Source: Candidatus Krumholzibacteriia bacterium
GTDB taxonomy: Bacteria; Krumholzibacteriota; Krumholzibacteriia; LZORAL124-64-63
Reading direction: 5' to 3'
NCBI GenBank assembly: GCA_016744705.1
Contig: JADGDU010000001.1
Span: forward strand, 124,001 to 188,000
DNA: 64,000 nt
The position numbers and the translations under genes are program-made. Positions 29,212-37,608 of this stretch are shown piece by piece (the stretch's first letter is position 1; every line of letters starts with the position of its first letter). The notes beneath the pieces are model-generated. The model searched no databases. It was not told the DNA's origin and worked only from the letters and a program-made list of their open reading frames with translations.

Positions 29212-32064
29212 TTATTTCACCATGGTTATTTTCTGCATTTGGACTCCACCATGGGCACTAAGCCTCACATAATAAATATTGCTGGGTACACTTCTGCCAT
29301 GACTGTCGCGCCCATTCCAAACCAATTCGTATCGGCCTGGTTCAAAGGAGTCCTGGATCAATTCTTTCACCAAACGACCAGCCAGATCATAGATGGTAAC
29401 CCTCACCTGTCCCCGGCGAGCCAGTTCAAATGGAATGTGGACTTCAGGATTGAACGGATTGGGATAACAGTGATTCAAGACTGTCCGCGAAGGAGTGGGC
29501 AAATCAGTCTCAATCTCCACACCTGAGAGTCCACTGTTGACTGTGGCATCTTCTTCAAGCACCAGATCAAACCATACGTTCTCCATATTAAGCTTGTAGC
29601 TGCCCGCATACAAACCCAAGGAACTAATTTCTCCGGGAGTGGGCACAAGCACCGGGATTTCGGCCAAGACTAGACCGTCATACAAAAGTTGAGGCGTCTC
29701 GAATTGGAAGTCATGCCGGTTGCCCACCATCCAGGAATGCTGGCCAGGAAGGGGAAAGCCCCATCCGCTCTGGATTTCAGCAGGACCCTCAATGGAATAA
29801 GACATGGACCAACCTGAAATGTAGGCGGCATCGAAGGGAGCCGTCAAAATCAGGTAGAGCGTGACGATCTGGCTGTCTTGCTCAGTCTGTATCCCTGTAA
29901 TAGACGCGCCTTCATTCCAGTACAGGCCCATTCGATTCGACTCGAGAGGAATTCCCAATCCCTGGCAGGAGAACCCCAAACAGGAATCTAATCCTGTACT
30001 CACCCACCCAAACGAGGGGCCTGCATCCTGAGGAAAAAAGGACAGGATCCGATCAGTGTATTGGCCGGGCTCCAAGGTGAATGGGCCCGGAAGATCCAAG
30101 GAAAAATCGTCTCCTTCGGTTTCCCAAAAACCGTCCAATGTGGTGTACCCTGTGTTGCGGGCCCGCACCGTTCGGGTGCCACTGTCATCGACGCGCAAAC
30201 TTCCAAAGTCTTCGATGTCGTCGGGACTGATCAAGCAATCGGGCCAGGGTTCAGCAGCATGACCAACCAGCAGGATGTCGCCACAAATTGAGTCGGTGTG
30301 CAGGATAGCCGTGTCCCGACCTGCAGCCACTGGGTCATACTTGAACTGGAGAGATAATCCAGTGTAGGGACTGATTGAATGGGCTCCCCCGCCATTGACC
30401 ATGGTGAAAGTTCCGGTGGGATCCTCGAGGCTGATGTCCACGTTCAGAAACTCTCCCCCCCTGTTTCTGTATGTCATACCGTAGTAGTTTTCATGGCCCA
30501 CGGCCTGGAGGGGCAACGTGACAACATCGCCAACCAGGTAGGAGCAAGTCCACTCGCAGGTGGGGCCTATTTCCACCCCTGTTCCACTGATGGTGACTTC
30601 CTGACAATTGGGGCCGGCGGACAAAGTCGCCTCAAAATAACCAGGGATGGGTGGTTCGCAACGGAGGCCAAAGCAAGCCGCTTCTCCGTGCGAAAGGGCA
30701 AAGGCCCCGGGATCGGATTCCACAATGAAACCACCGTCTGGATCGTCGAAAACAAATTCACCCTCCAGAATCTCTCCCCCTTCATTGCTCACACATACGT
30801 AACGTACATAGTAAGGAGGCTCGCCCACTGCGACCTCACCGAAGTCCATGGCCGATGGGTGAATGTCGCAAACTGGACTGGCATCAACCCCATGCCCATA
30901 CAATGTCAAAGTATTTTCGGAATAATACGACTCGACGATCTCTGTGGCGGGGCCGGTCACCGAGGGGCTGAATACCCCAACATAATAAACAACTTGGTTG
31001 GGATAAAGCGGAGGGTCATACCAATAGGGAGTCTCCAGCAAAAAATCACCGGAGTGGATAACTTCGGAGGGGTAGAGAATATCTTGCCCCGTGTTGGTGA
31101 AAGCGATCAGGTGCTCAGGTGAATCGAGGCCTAGAGTAACAATTCCGAAATCCACTTCGGCTGGATCCCACCGTGCAGACGGTTCCCCTCCGTTGCGGGT
31201 GAAGTGAGAATCAAATTGCCAGTCACAAATTTCCAGATGAACCGTTTTTTCAATAGATCCGGAGTTAGGAACCTCAAAAAGGAAGTCCACACTCTGCCCA
31301 GGCAGAACCTGGAACTGCAATCCTTCGGCGGAAAATGGGCCGTCCCCAACTTGAACCAAAACCGGCGAGTTTCCATTGAGGGTCAACTCACCCTGGACGA
31401 TCACCTCACCTTGGTTTTGCAGAGAAAAGGTAGGCAGCACGCCTTCCACATCAAAGACACCAATATCCAAAGGCGGATCGCTCCAGGCATGCCGAGGCGG
31501 ATTGCTGTCCCCGTTGATTCCGGCTGCTGGTTTACCCAAACAGCCCTGAGCCGAATTCATGGAAACATAGGAAGTTGGATCCCCAGAAGAATAGGAAGGC
31601 CAATATACTGCCGTGCCCCATTCCGGTGGTTCGGTCATTGTGGGATCATCCAAAGAATGAATCGTTAGCCAGACTGTTTGGCCGGCTTCCGGTACAAGAA
31701 TGGTCACCTGGGCCAATTCCACAATGGGGCTGGCTGTCAACGCCTGCCCAAACCAGATTTTAAGTTGTGGAGCATCCAGCTCATTTACAGACTGGGGTGG
31801 CAGGTTCCAAATTACAATGGGGTCCGGGCCCTCAGTGTGTACCTGAACCTGAAGCTCAAAGCCCGTAATTGGCCCATCTGAGGTGGGCGAGGTCAACAAC
31901 AACCAGCCCTGTACTTGACTGTAAGGCTCTGTTGTTGTGACACTGGTGCTGCTGGCCTCTGGATCAAAATATATGCCAACCCCGTTCTGGGCATCTGCAC
32001 CCTGCCCATTGGCCATCATCAGAACGAAAACAAAAATGAAAAAAATTGAATTTTTATTTTTCAC
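29212..32064 (-). CDS. large exported protein with choice-of-anchor D-type repeats and FlgD-like sorting module
   Basis: 950 residues from a GTG start at 32064. This start is supported by AGAGG 6-7 bases upstream and by the signal peptide that follows (KNKNSIFFIFVFVLMMANG...DAQ); a longer frame to 32157 is not credible. The middle holds several ASH/choice-of-anchor D-like beta sandwiches, each with a CxxxP...DFG.V..G pattern (for example CDIHPSAMDFGEVAVGEPP). Cysteines are frequent, suggesting disulfides outside the cytoplasm. The C-terminus is a FlgD-like module (NHCYPNPFNPEVHIPFEL to KITMVK). Likely a surface or secreted structural/adhesive protein; no catalytic motif is seen. It is divergent from the gene at 32254. 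Confidence 0.82.
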   Translation of the reverse strand: MKNKNSIFFIFVFVLMMANGQGADAQNGVGIYFDPEASSTSVTTTEPYSQVQGWLLLTSPTSDGPITGFELQVQVHTEGPDPIVIWNLPPQSVNELDAPQLKIWFGQALTASPIVELAQVTILVPEAGQTVWLTIHSLDDPTMTEPPEWGTAVYWPSYSSGDPTSYVSMNSAQGCLGKPAAGINGDSNPPRHAWSDPPLDIGVFDVEGVLPTFSLQNQGEVIVQGELTLNGNSPVLVQVGDGPFSAEGLQFQVLPGQSVDFLFEVPNSGSIEKTVHLEICDWQFDSHFTRNGGEPSARWDPAEVDFGIVTLGLDSPEHLIAFTNTGQDILYPSEVIHSGDFLLETPYWYDPPLYPNQVVYYVGVFSPSVTGPATEIVESYYSENTLTLYGHGVDASPVCDIHPSAMDFGEVAVGEPPYYVRYVCVSNEGGEILEGEFVFDDPDGGFIVESDPGAFALSHGEAACFGLRCEPPIPGYFEATLSAGPNCQEVTISGTGVEIGPTCEWTCSYLVGDVVTLPLQAVGHENYYGMTYRNRGGEFLNVDISLEDPTGTFTMVNGGGAHSISPYTGLSLQFKYDPVAAGRDTAILHTDSICGDILLVGHAAEPWPDCLISPDDIEDFGSLRVDDSGTRTVRARNTGYTTLDGFWETEGDDFSLDLPGPFTLEPGQYTDRILSFFPQDAGPSFGWVSTGLDSCLGFSCQGLGIPLESNRMGLYWNEGASITGIQTEQDSQIVTLYLILTAPFDAAYISGWSMSYSIEGPAEIQSGWGFPLPGQHSWMVGNRHDFQFETPQLLYDGLVLAEIPVLVPTPGEISSLGLYAGSYKLNMENVWFDLVLEEDATVNSGLSGVEIETDLPTPSRTVLNHCYPNPFNPEVHIPFELARRGQVRVTIYDLAGRLVKELIQDSFEPGRYELVWNGRDSHGRSVPSNIYYVRLSAHGGVQMQKITMVK

Positions 32065-32253
32065 AACAAACCTCTTCGAAAACAGCTTCTCTTTGGGGCG
32101 CCATGTATTGAGGGAATTATACACTATTGGCACTCCTGCTTCAATTTGCAGAATCAAAGCTCTAAAATTTTACTGTAATAATGTCCTAAATTTTGCGATA
32201 ATGGCCTTAAAGATTGGATTTTGCTTCACTCAGCGAGAAATGAGTCCGCGACA

Positions 32254-33186
32254 ATGTTTAACAAGACCACCATCCTCATTTGCTCCCTGACATTTTTAAT
32301 CACAAGCTCTGCCTTGGCCTCTGACCTGGGCGTGATGGGCAAAAACGGTGAAACAACCCCTCTGATTTCTCACTCCCACCCTCAGGCTCCCAGTGTAGTA
32401 ACCGCTGATGTGATGTTCAATTCAGCCGGGGCCATGGACACGCCCGCGACCCAGGGTGGAGATTACGAAGGTTGGGGAACACACTTCCTGAGCAGCTGGA
32501 CCAATACCACCGGCCAGGATATCACCGTGGTGGAATTTGGTTGGCCCTGTGGGGGCTTTTGGGCCAGAAGCTGGTATGTCTGGATATCCGAAAACCTTCC
32601 TGGTGCTCCAGGCTCTCAGGATTTCCAGGGCACCTTCCTGGCCGCCAGTGAAGACGAGACCGAGTATCCGCCCAGCTTATACACCTATGTTGATGTGGCC
32701 GAAGAAGGCATCATCATTCCCGCAGGCAGCACCATGTTTTTTGGATATGGCAATCCGGGCATGGGCGGCCAAATTTACTCTGGCCCCACAGAGACCTGGT
32801 CCTGGTACGAGGAGGCCTGGGATTCTGACAGCGAGTACAACCGCACCGCCATTTTGCAATTCAAAGGAAACTTCATAGCTCCAACCGATGTTGGATCCAG
32901 TGTTGTGACCATGATGGCCCATCCGGAAGCCAGCCCCAACCCCTTTAATCCCAGAACGACCATTTCATTTGAACTGCCCAACTCTTCCACCATTGACTTG
33001 AAAATTCATGATTTGCGGGGGCAACTGATCAAAACATTGAAAACCGGAACTCTGGAATCAGGCCATCATGAATTTCTTTGGGATGGCACCAACAACTACG
33101 GCCGGGCTCTCAGCTCTGGAGCATATTTTGTCAGGTTAAAAACCGACCAGGGGTTGAGCCAAAGGAAAATTACTTTAGTTCGGTAA
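32254..33186 (+). CDS. exported protein of unknown function with FlgD-like sorting module
   Basis: 310 residues from ATG 32254, with a signal peptide ending near SSALASDLG. The N-terminal ~200 residues form a Trp/Gly-rich beta domain that I do not recognise (WGTHFLSSWTNTTGQDITVV and a PAGSTMFFGYGNPG turn). The last ~85 residues are the FlgD-like module (ASPNPFNPRTTISFELPNS to RKITLVR). No strong ribosome-binding site is visible. The reading frame is open further upstream (to 32221), but that would precede the signal peptide. Divergent from the large exported protein ending at 32064, with a 189-base shared promoter region. Confidence 0.8.
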   Translation: MFNKTTILICSLTFLITSSALASDLGVMGKNGETTPLISHSHPQAPSVVTADVMFNSAGAMDTPATQGGDYEGWGTHFLSSWTNTTGQDITVVEFGWPCGGFWARSWYVWISENLPGAPGSQDFQGTFLAASEDETEYPPSLYTYVDVAEEGIIIPAGSTMFFGYGNPGMGGQIYSGPTETWSWYEEAWDSDSEYNRTAILQFKGNFIAPTDVGSSVVTMMAHPEASPNPFNPRTTISFELPNSSTIDLKIHDLRGQLIKTLKTGTLESGHHEFLWDGTNNYGRALSSGAYFVRLKTDQGLSQRKITLVR

Positions 33187-33250
33187 AGCCACAAAGCCTT
33201 CCCAGTCTATTTTTTCCATTTTTTATTTCTGAGGAATATCTTTGTTTTAT

Positions 33251-33312
33251 GCAAAGTTTACTTGTCTTTTTTTGCAAAGCCTGCTATGCTTTTTCCGCAA
33301 AGTTAACTATGC
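33251..33312 (+). promoter_or_regulatory. three repeat boxes phased at 23 bases, overlapping the promoter of the small regulator operon
   Basis: GCAAAGTTTACTTGTC (33251), GCAAAGCCTGCTATGC (33274) and GCAAAGTTAACTATGC (33297) begin exactly 23 bases apart. The third is nearly palindromic. They bracket TTGTCT (33262-33267) and TATGCT (33285-33290), a 17-base-spaced sigma70-like promoter, so a bound regulator would block it. The encoded HTH protein immediately downstream is the natural candidate for binding (inference). Confidence 0.7.
33262..33290 (+). promoter_or_regulatory. candidate promoter of the regulator/membrane-protein operon
   Basis: TTGTCT - 17 bases - TATGCT, embedded in the 23-base-phased repeat boxes; 43 bases lie between the -10 and the ATG at 33334. 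Confidence 0.55.
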
Positions 33313-33333
33313 AAAAATTTTAAGGGAGTAAAA

Positions 33334-33537
33334 ATGAAAACAAAAATACGAGAATTGAGGAAAGGAATGAAGTTGTCACAGGAAGACTTGGCCTTGGAAG
33401 TAGGAACAACAAGGCAGACCATCACTTCCATTGAGGTTGGCAAATATACAGCATCACTCGTCCTGGCATACAAAATTGCCCACTTCTTTGAAATGACCAT
33501 TGAAGAAGTTTTCGATTTTTCAGAAGTAACCCATTAA
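33334..33537 (+). CDS. small HTH transcriptional regulator (Cro/CI-Xre type)
   Basis: 67 residues consisting of a single helix-turn-helix domain: KIRELRKGMKLSQEDLALEV, then TTRQTITSIEVGKYTASL as the turn and recognition helix, and the IAHFFEMTIEEVFDF end typical of the short YozG/MW1956-like regulators common in Firmicutes. GGGAG lies 5 bases before the ATG. Its TAA overlaps the ribosome-binding site of the next gene (33536-33541), so the two are translated together. Probably an autorepressor at the three upstream boxes. Composition is more AT-rich than the surroundings, suggesting acquisition from elsewhere. Confidence 0.88.
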   Translation: MKTKIRELRKGMKLSQEDLALEVGTTRQTITSIEVGKYTASLVLAYKIAHFFEMTIEEVFDFSEVTH

Positions 33538-33549
33538 GGAGAATTGGCT

Positions 33550-33999
33550 ATGGAACAATTCAAGATGAAAATTAAAAAAAGAATCGTGCTCTTTTCCACG
33601 TTTGCATTTTTTGCCGTAGTACTGGGAATCGCTCAGTTCCTGGTAGTGGGCAACACCGATGACGGAACTATGGAAGAGGGAACGTCCACTGGCTTTCGTA
33701 TTGGAATTATTTTGGCCATCGGTGTCTTGGCAATAGTTCAAATCATAAAGCTTAACGGCATCGTGAATGATGATAAAAAATTACAAATTCTTTATAACAA
33801 AGAGCACGATGAAAGATTGAAGGCCATAAGAAGCAAGGCCGGAATGCCCATGCTTATGATTAATTCAATCCTGATTTTAATTGCCGCAGTTGTTGCCGGA
33901 AATTTTAGTCACGTTGTATTCATTACTTTAGTGATCACAGCAATGATACAGCTAGTCATAGGCGCTTCTGTAAAAATTTATTATTTGAAAACAATGTAG
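33550..33999 (+). CDS. four-helix membrane protein of unknown function
   Basis: 149 residues from ATG 33550, with AAGGAG (33536-33541) 8 bases upstream. There are four predicted membrane helices (about 12-33, 50-68, 98-116, 120-143) and a charged cytoplasmic loop (DDKKLQILYNKEHDERLKAI) between helices 2 and 3. This layout resembles DUF2178-like proteins that are often paired with short Xre regulators in Firmicutes and archaea; the match is by shape and not certain. It lies between the regulator and another small membrane protein in an apparent three-gene operon, so a membrane or stress role sensed by the regulator is plausible but unproven. Confidence 0.7.
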   Translation: MEQFKMKIKKRIVLFSTFAFFAVVLGIAQFLVVGNTDDGTMEEGTSTGFRIGIILAIGVLAIVQIIKLNGIVNDDKKLQILYNKEHDERLKAIRSKAGMPMLMINSILILIAAVVAGNFSHVVFITLVITAMIQLVIGASVKIYYLKTM

Positions 34000-34012
34000 A
34001 AAGGTTTCTAAA

Positions 34013-34213
34013 ATGAAGAGAATCAACATGATGGCCGTATCGATTTTAGTGATGATAATCTCATTGGTTTTCATGGCCCTTAACGCATGGGTCTTTCCAA
34101 TGCCGGATTGGGTTGTGAGGGTAATTGGAATGGTGATGTTGGTTGATTTAACGGTTTTTGTATTTCTATTTGTACGAACTCGTGGTGATGTTAAAACTCA
34201 AGGAGGGGCGTGA
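34013..34213 (+). CDS. small two-helix membrane protein
   Basis: 66 residues with two hydrophobic helices (about 7-27 and 34-54) and a short polar tail. AAAGG lies 8 bases before the ATG, and the gene begins 13 bases after the preceding stop. I do not recognise a family. The stop codon falls at the edge of the hairpin loop of the following terminator. The consistent spacing, the ribosome-binding site and the shared low GC content argue that it is a real third member of the regulator operon. Confidence 0.6.
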   Translation: MKRINMMAVSILVMIISLVFMALNAWVFPMPDWVVRVIGMVMLVDLTVFVFLFVRTRGDVKTQGGA

Positions 34214-34222
34214 AAACGCCCC
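34205..34222. terminator. hairpin between the convergent small-membrane-protein and exported-protein genes
   Basis: GGGGCGT (34205-34211) pairs with ACGCCCC (34216-34222) around a GAAA tetraloop; the TGA of the upstream gene lies at 34211-34213. There is no long T run, so efficiency is uncertain. Confidence 0.5.
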
Positions 34223-34244
34223 CCCGGTCATACTATGCCCTGCC

Positions 34245-36158
34245 TCACTTGATCATCAAGCAACGCCGGGTTAAGATGGTGGCCCCCGCCTGCAATCGAT
34301 ATAGATAAACACCTGAAGAGAGGCTTCTGGGGCTCCAATGAATGCTGTGATCGCCAGCGCTCATAGGTTCATCCAGAAGTCGGTCTACTTCCCGGCCCGC
34401 CAGATCGTAGACAACCAAAGAAACTTCATCACTCTGGGGAAGGGTGAAAGAAATTTCGGTGCTCGGATTGAATGGGTTGGGCATATTCCGCAGATTAATC
34501 ACCCCTGCGACCGCAGGAACTGGGGTCAGACCCAGACTGGAGGCCAACAGTATGGCCCTGGAGGCGGTTTCTCCCTGGCGGCAAACATAGGTTCCATAGT
34601 CATCGGAACCTGCCGTATTCAGAATCAAGTTGGCGCCCGTTTGGCCGGCTAAAACTTCGCCGTCCCGATACCACTGATGACCACTGCCAGGTAGCAATGA
34701 TTCCAGGCGAATATCCGGCACCGCCATACCACTGCCCAACCCCACGGCCTGGTCTTCCGCTCCATCCAAAATGAACACCGAATTGTCGATAGTGCCTTCG
34801 TTGTCGACATCGCCCCGAGCATGAACCACCACCGGATGGTCACCATCGCTCAACGCACCGGTAACCTGCAACAACCCTTCAACGGTGATTTCTGCTGAAG
34901 CCCAGGGCCAGCTTTGCAGAGTACCTTCTACAGATAATCCATTGGTGCAGATGGCCTGGTCAGAGAATGGCACAACTCCGGCCAGCACTCCCTGATCCAG
35001 GGTCAAGGTACCCAAACCACCCGAACCTTCGGCGGTGATGGTATTGCCGTTGGCCAGAATGGTTCCGGAGCCGATGCCCGCGAAACCTGATAAGATCAAA
35101 GAAGCCCCGGGCTCCAGAACCAGCGTTCCGATGCCCAAACCCAGGCCTCTGGAAAACCGAACAGGGGTTTCAGCAATGATGGTGGCGGCCTGAAATTCAG
35201 GCAGAAAAGTGGGTGCATTGATGATGCCATCTGGTCCCATGCGCAGCCGGTGTTCGACCCCCACACCCTGGAAGAAGAGTTGGGTGCAGGCCACCAGCCC
35301 ATGGGTCTCCAAATCGCCGGTGATGCTGATGGGGAAACTGTAATTTGTGGCCCGGATTATTCCTTCGTTGATCATGTTCCCGGTGACGATGACAGCACCG
35401 CCACCCGTACTGGGTTGGTTGCGCAGGGTATCGCGTACTACGACCTGGGTTGTGAAGTGAACTTGGTGGCCAGCTTCCACTTCCCCCACGAGAACGGCAT
35501 CATCCAACTGACATTGCTGGAGATAACTCCAGGTGCGGAAACGCACCTCGTTGCCGTTGGCATTCATGGGCCCATTGAATTCGCAATTGATGAGAGTCAG
35601 GGGGCAATCGAAGTCCAGGTCCAGGCGCCCACCAGTCATATCCACATGGCCGAGTATTTTCAGTGGTGTGGTGGCCACCGCCACAGCGGCCGAACCCGAA
35701 GCGACTTTCAATTCGCTCTCCAGAACCCCATCGCCGGCCTGGCTCAGGTTGCGCTGGTGGTCACCCGTCAGGATGATGAAACTACTGTACCAGGTTCCTG
35801 AGCTGTGTAAATCGCCGAAGATTTCAAAATCGAGCCTGATGGGGCCGCGGTTGACCTCGCCATGGTTCTGCACCGGGCCATGTACTTTCAGGAGATTGTC
35901 CGAACCACTCGAAGCTCCGGCCATACTGCCTGAACTGGTTACCACCAGGCTGACACACTCGCCCACGCCACTCAGTGAAACCGGGCCGTCCAATACAGCT
36001 GCATCCCCAGGTCCCGGGACGATATCACCGACCCAGGTTCCATGGTCATGCCAGAATCCGCCCTCGGTTGTGCTGGTTATGGTATCGGCAATAGCCACTG
36101 AGCAGGTGCTCAATATGATGATCAGAATCAATGAGACGATTTGGTGGCGAGTCAACAT
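34245..36158 (-). CDS. exported beta-rich protein with Ig-like and FlgD-like modules
   Basis: 637 residues; GGGAG lies 5 bases before ATG 36158 and the signal peptide ends at SVAIADTIT. The body is a long series of Gly/Asn-rich beta turns starting with GGFWHDHGTWVGDIVPGPGD, a polymer-like or G8-like opening seen in beta-helical surface proteins. Residues about 500-545 (WYRDGEVLAGQTGANLIL..YVCRQ) look like an Ig domain. The C-terminus is a FlgD-like module (NMPNPFNPSTEISFTLPQS), here ending RRCLMIK. Likely surface-exposed. No catalytic residues recognised. Divergent from the ArsR-like regulator at 36302. Confidence 0.8.
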   Translation of the reverse strand: MLTRHQIVSLILIIILSTCSVAIADTITSTTEGGFWHDHGTWVGDIVPGPGDAAVLDGPVSLSGVGECVSLVVTSSGSMAGASSGSDNLLKVHGPVQNHGEVNRGPIRLDFEIFGDLHSSGTWYSSFIILTGDHQRNLSQAGDGVLESELKVASGSAAVAVATTPLKILGHVDMTGGRLDLDFDCPLTLINCEFNGPMNANGNEVRFRTWSYLQQCQLDDAVLVGEVEAGHQVHFTTQVVVRDTLRNQPSTGGGAVIVTGNMINEGIIRATNYSFPISITGDLETHGLVACTQLFFQGVGVEHRLRMGPDGIINAPTFLPEFQAATIIAETPVRFSRGLGLGIGTLVLEPGASLILSGFAGIGSGTILANGNTITAEGSGGLGTLTLDQGVLAGVVPFSDQAICTNGLSVEGTLQSWPWASAEITVEGLLQVTGALSDGDHPVVVHARGDVDNEGTIDNSVFILDGAEDQAVGLGSGMAVPDIRLESLLPGSGHQWYRDGEVLAGQTGANLILNTAGSDDYGTYVCRQGETASRAILLASSLGLTPVPAVAGVINLRNMPNPFNPSTEISFTLPQSDEVSLVVYDLAGREVDRLLDEPMSAGDHSIHWSPRSLSSGVYLYRLQAGATILTRRCLMIK

Positions 36159-36257
36159 GGTATCTCCCTTGTGTTGGAATCAGAGTCTATACCTTAGCAT
36201 TTTAATCTTGTTTTGCGCAAGCCCAGGCTCCAGGCATTCTAGACTTTAGTGAGTTTG

Positions 36258-36295
36258 TTTAAATTATTGCGCTTTTTTAAATAATGCTGTAGACT
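36258..36295 (+). promoter_or_regulatory. promoter giving a probably leaderless mRNA, overlapped by a direct repeat
   Basis: TTGCGC (36267-36272) - 17 bases - TAGACT (36290-36295), with the ATG at 36302 just where transcription should begin and no ribosome-binding site. TTTAAATTATTGC (36258-36270) and TTTAAATAATGC (36276-36287) form an imperfect direct repeat across the -35/spacer region, a plausible site for the regulator encoded just downstream. Confidence 0.5.
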
Positions 36296-36301
36296 ATCCC
36301 C

Positions 36302-36904
36302 ATGAACTCTAAACGAAACATCAAGACCCTCGCGGTCACCGATCCCAGCCAAAGAAAAGCGCTGGCATCATCATTGCGCCTGGAAATCCTGGGCCAATTC
36401 AATGGAATGTCTCCCTTGACCGTGGCCGAAATTGCCGCCCGTATGGGTCGCCCGGCCACAGCCGTCTACTACCACGTGCATCGTCTCGAAGAGGTCGGGC
36501 TGTTGGTTCAGGCAGGCACCCGACCAGGCCCCAAGCGGGACGAAATTCTCTATCAACCCGTGGCAGAAGAATTCGACTTGACGCCCATCCGCGGCGACGA
36601 TGAGCACGTCGCTGATGCCGTTGTTTCTCTTGCCGCGGCCCACCGCATGGCTGTTGGTGATCTGAAAGCAGCCCTCGAATCCCATGAAGCCCGCTATGAA
36701 GGACCGGACCGCAACCTCCTCGCTTTTCGCCTGCACGCCCGCCTCACTCCCAGCCAAAGGGCGCAGGCCAACACCTTGCTCGACGAACTGTTCGATATTT
36801 TCCACGTAGAAACTGACCAGCCGGAAAACTCCGGCAACGAATTCTGCTCCCTTACAGTGGCCCTGGCACCCTTGCGTGGCCGCAACGACGAAAGCAAACC
36901 ATGA
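36302..36904 (+). CDS. ArsR-like winged-helix transcriptional regulator
   Basis: 200 residues. The N-terminal third is a winged helix: LASSLRLEILGQF, MSPLTVAEIAARMGRPATAV (recognition region) and YYHVHRLEEVGLLVQAG, the arrangement of ArsR-type HTH_20 regulators. The C-terminal part (about 95-200) is helical with no metal-binding cysteine cluster, so the signal is probably not a metal. The stop overlaps the start of the CPBP protease gene (ATGA at 36901-36904), so both products are made together. No Shine-Dalgarno sequence precedes the ATG and the promoter lies so close that the message may be leaderless. Confidence 0.85.
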   Translation: MNSKRNIKTLAVTDPSQRKALASSLRLEILGQFNGMSPLTVAEIAARMGRPATAVYYHVHRLEEVGLLVQAGTRPGPKRDEILYQPVAEEFDLTPIRGDDEHVADAVVSLAAAHRMAVGDLKAALESHEARYEGPDRNLLAFRLHARLTPSQRAQANTLLDELFDIFHVETDQPENSGNEFCSLTVALAPLRGRNDESKP

Positions 36905-37602
36905 CGCATCTTTACGATCACCTATTTATTGCCATCATCACCTTGTTCTTTCCACTCTATTCTTGGTTCGAAACTCGTAAGACTGAACGGCTCCAAGCCA
37001 CTCCGGGAGCTGAGCCGTACAACACCATTAAAGACTACAAGCAGTCCATAGTTTGGCTGACGGGATTAGGACTGGTCTGTTTGCTGAACTGGGTTTTCCA
37101 GGGACGGGGTGCAGCCGAACTAGGCCTCAATTTAGGTTCCCCGGATTTGCTCTGGGTGGCCGGTATCGTTTTGGCTTTACTTGGGCTGGGCCTGACCCAA
37201 ATGCAGTCCATCCAATTGCGACGCAACCCCGAGGCACGGGCCGAACTCATGTCCCAACTCGACGGATTTGATTTTTTGTTGCCCAGAACCGTTCTGGAAT
37301 TGCGCTGGTTTAACGGATTGTCCCTGGCGGCAGGAATATGGGAAGAACTTCTCTATCGAGGTTTCCTGATTTGGTATCTGCAGCATTGGATTGGGCCTGT
37401 GCCAGCACTTCTCGTTTCGTCGCTGGCTTTTGGTCTGGCCCATTCTTACCAAGGGGCTGCCAATATTCCACGCACTGCTGTCATTGGGTTATGGCTGGGT
37501 GGCGTTTTTCTGCTGACAGGATCTCTGTGGCCCGCCATGGTGGCCCATTTTGTATTCGATATGATCAATGGGCGTTTGATCCATATGGCGTTGTCTGAAT
37601 AA
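36901..37602 (+). CDS. CPBP family intramembrane metalloprotease
   Basis: 233 residues with about six or seven membrane helices. All active-site motifs of the CPBP (Abi/Rce1-like) family are present: EELLYRG (Glu148, Glu149, Arg153), FGLAHS (His181) and HFVFDMINGR (His216, Asp220). Bacterial relatives cleave or process membrane-embedded peptides, for example in bacteriocin immunity or prenyl-protein-like processing, but the substrate here is unknown. Translation is coupled to the upstream ArsR-like regulator by a 4-base overlap. That the regulator responds to the protease or its substrate is an inference. Confidence 0.88.
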   Translation: MTHLYDHLFIAIITLFFPLYSWFETRKTERLQATPGAEPYNTIKDYKQSIVWLTGLGLVCLLNWVFQGRGAAELGLNLGSPDLLWVAGIVLALLGLGLTQMQSIQLRRNPEARAELMSQLDGFDFLLPRTVLELRWFNGLSLAAGIWEELLYRGFLIWYLQHWIGPVPALLVSSLAFGLAHSYQGAANIPRTAVIGLWLGGVFLLTGSLWPAMVAHFVFDMINGRLIHMALSE

Positions 37603-37608
37603 AGCCTT

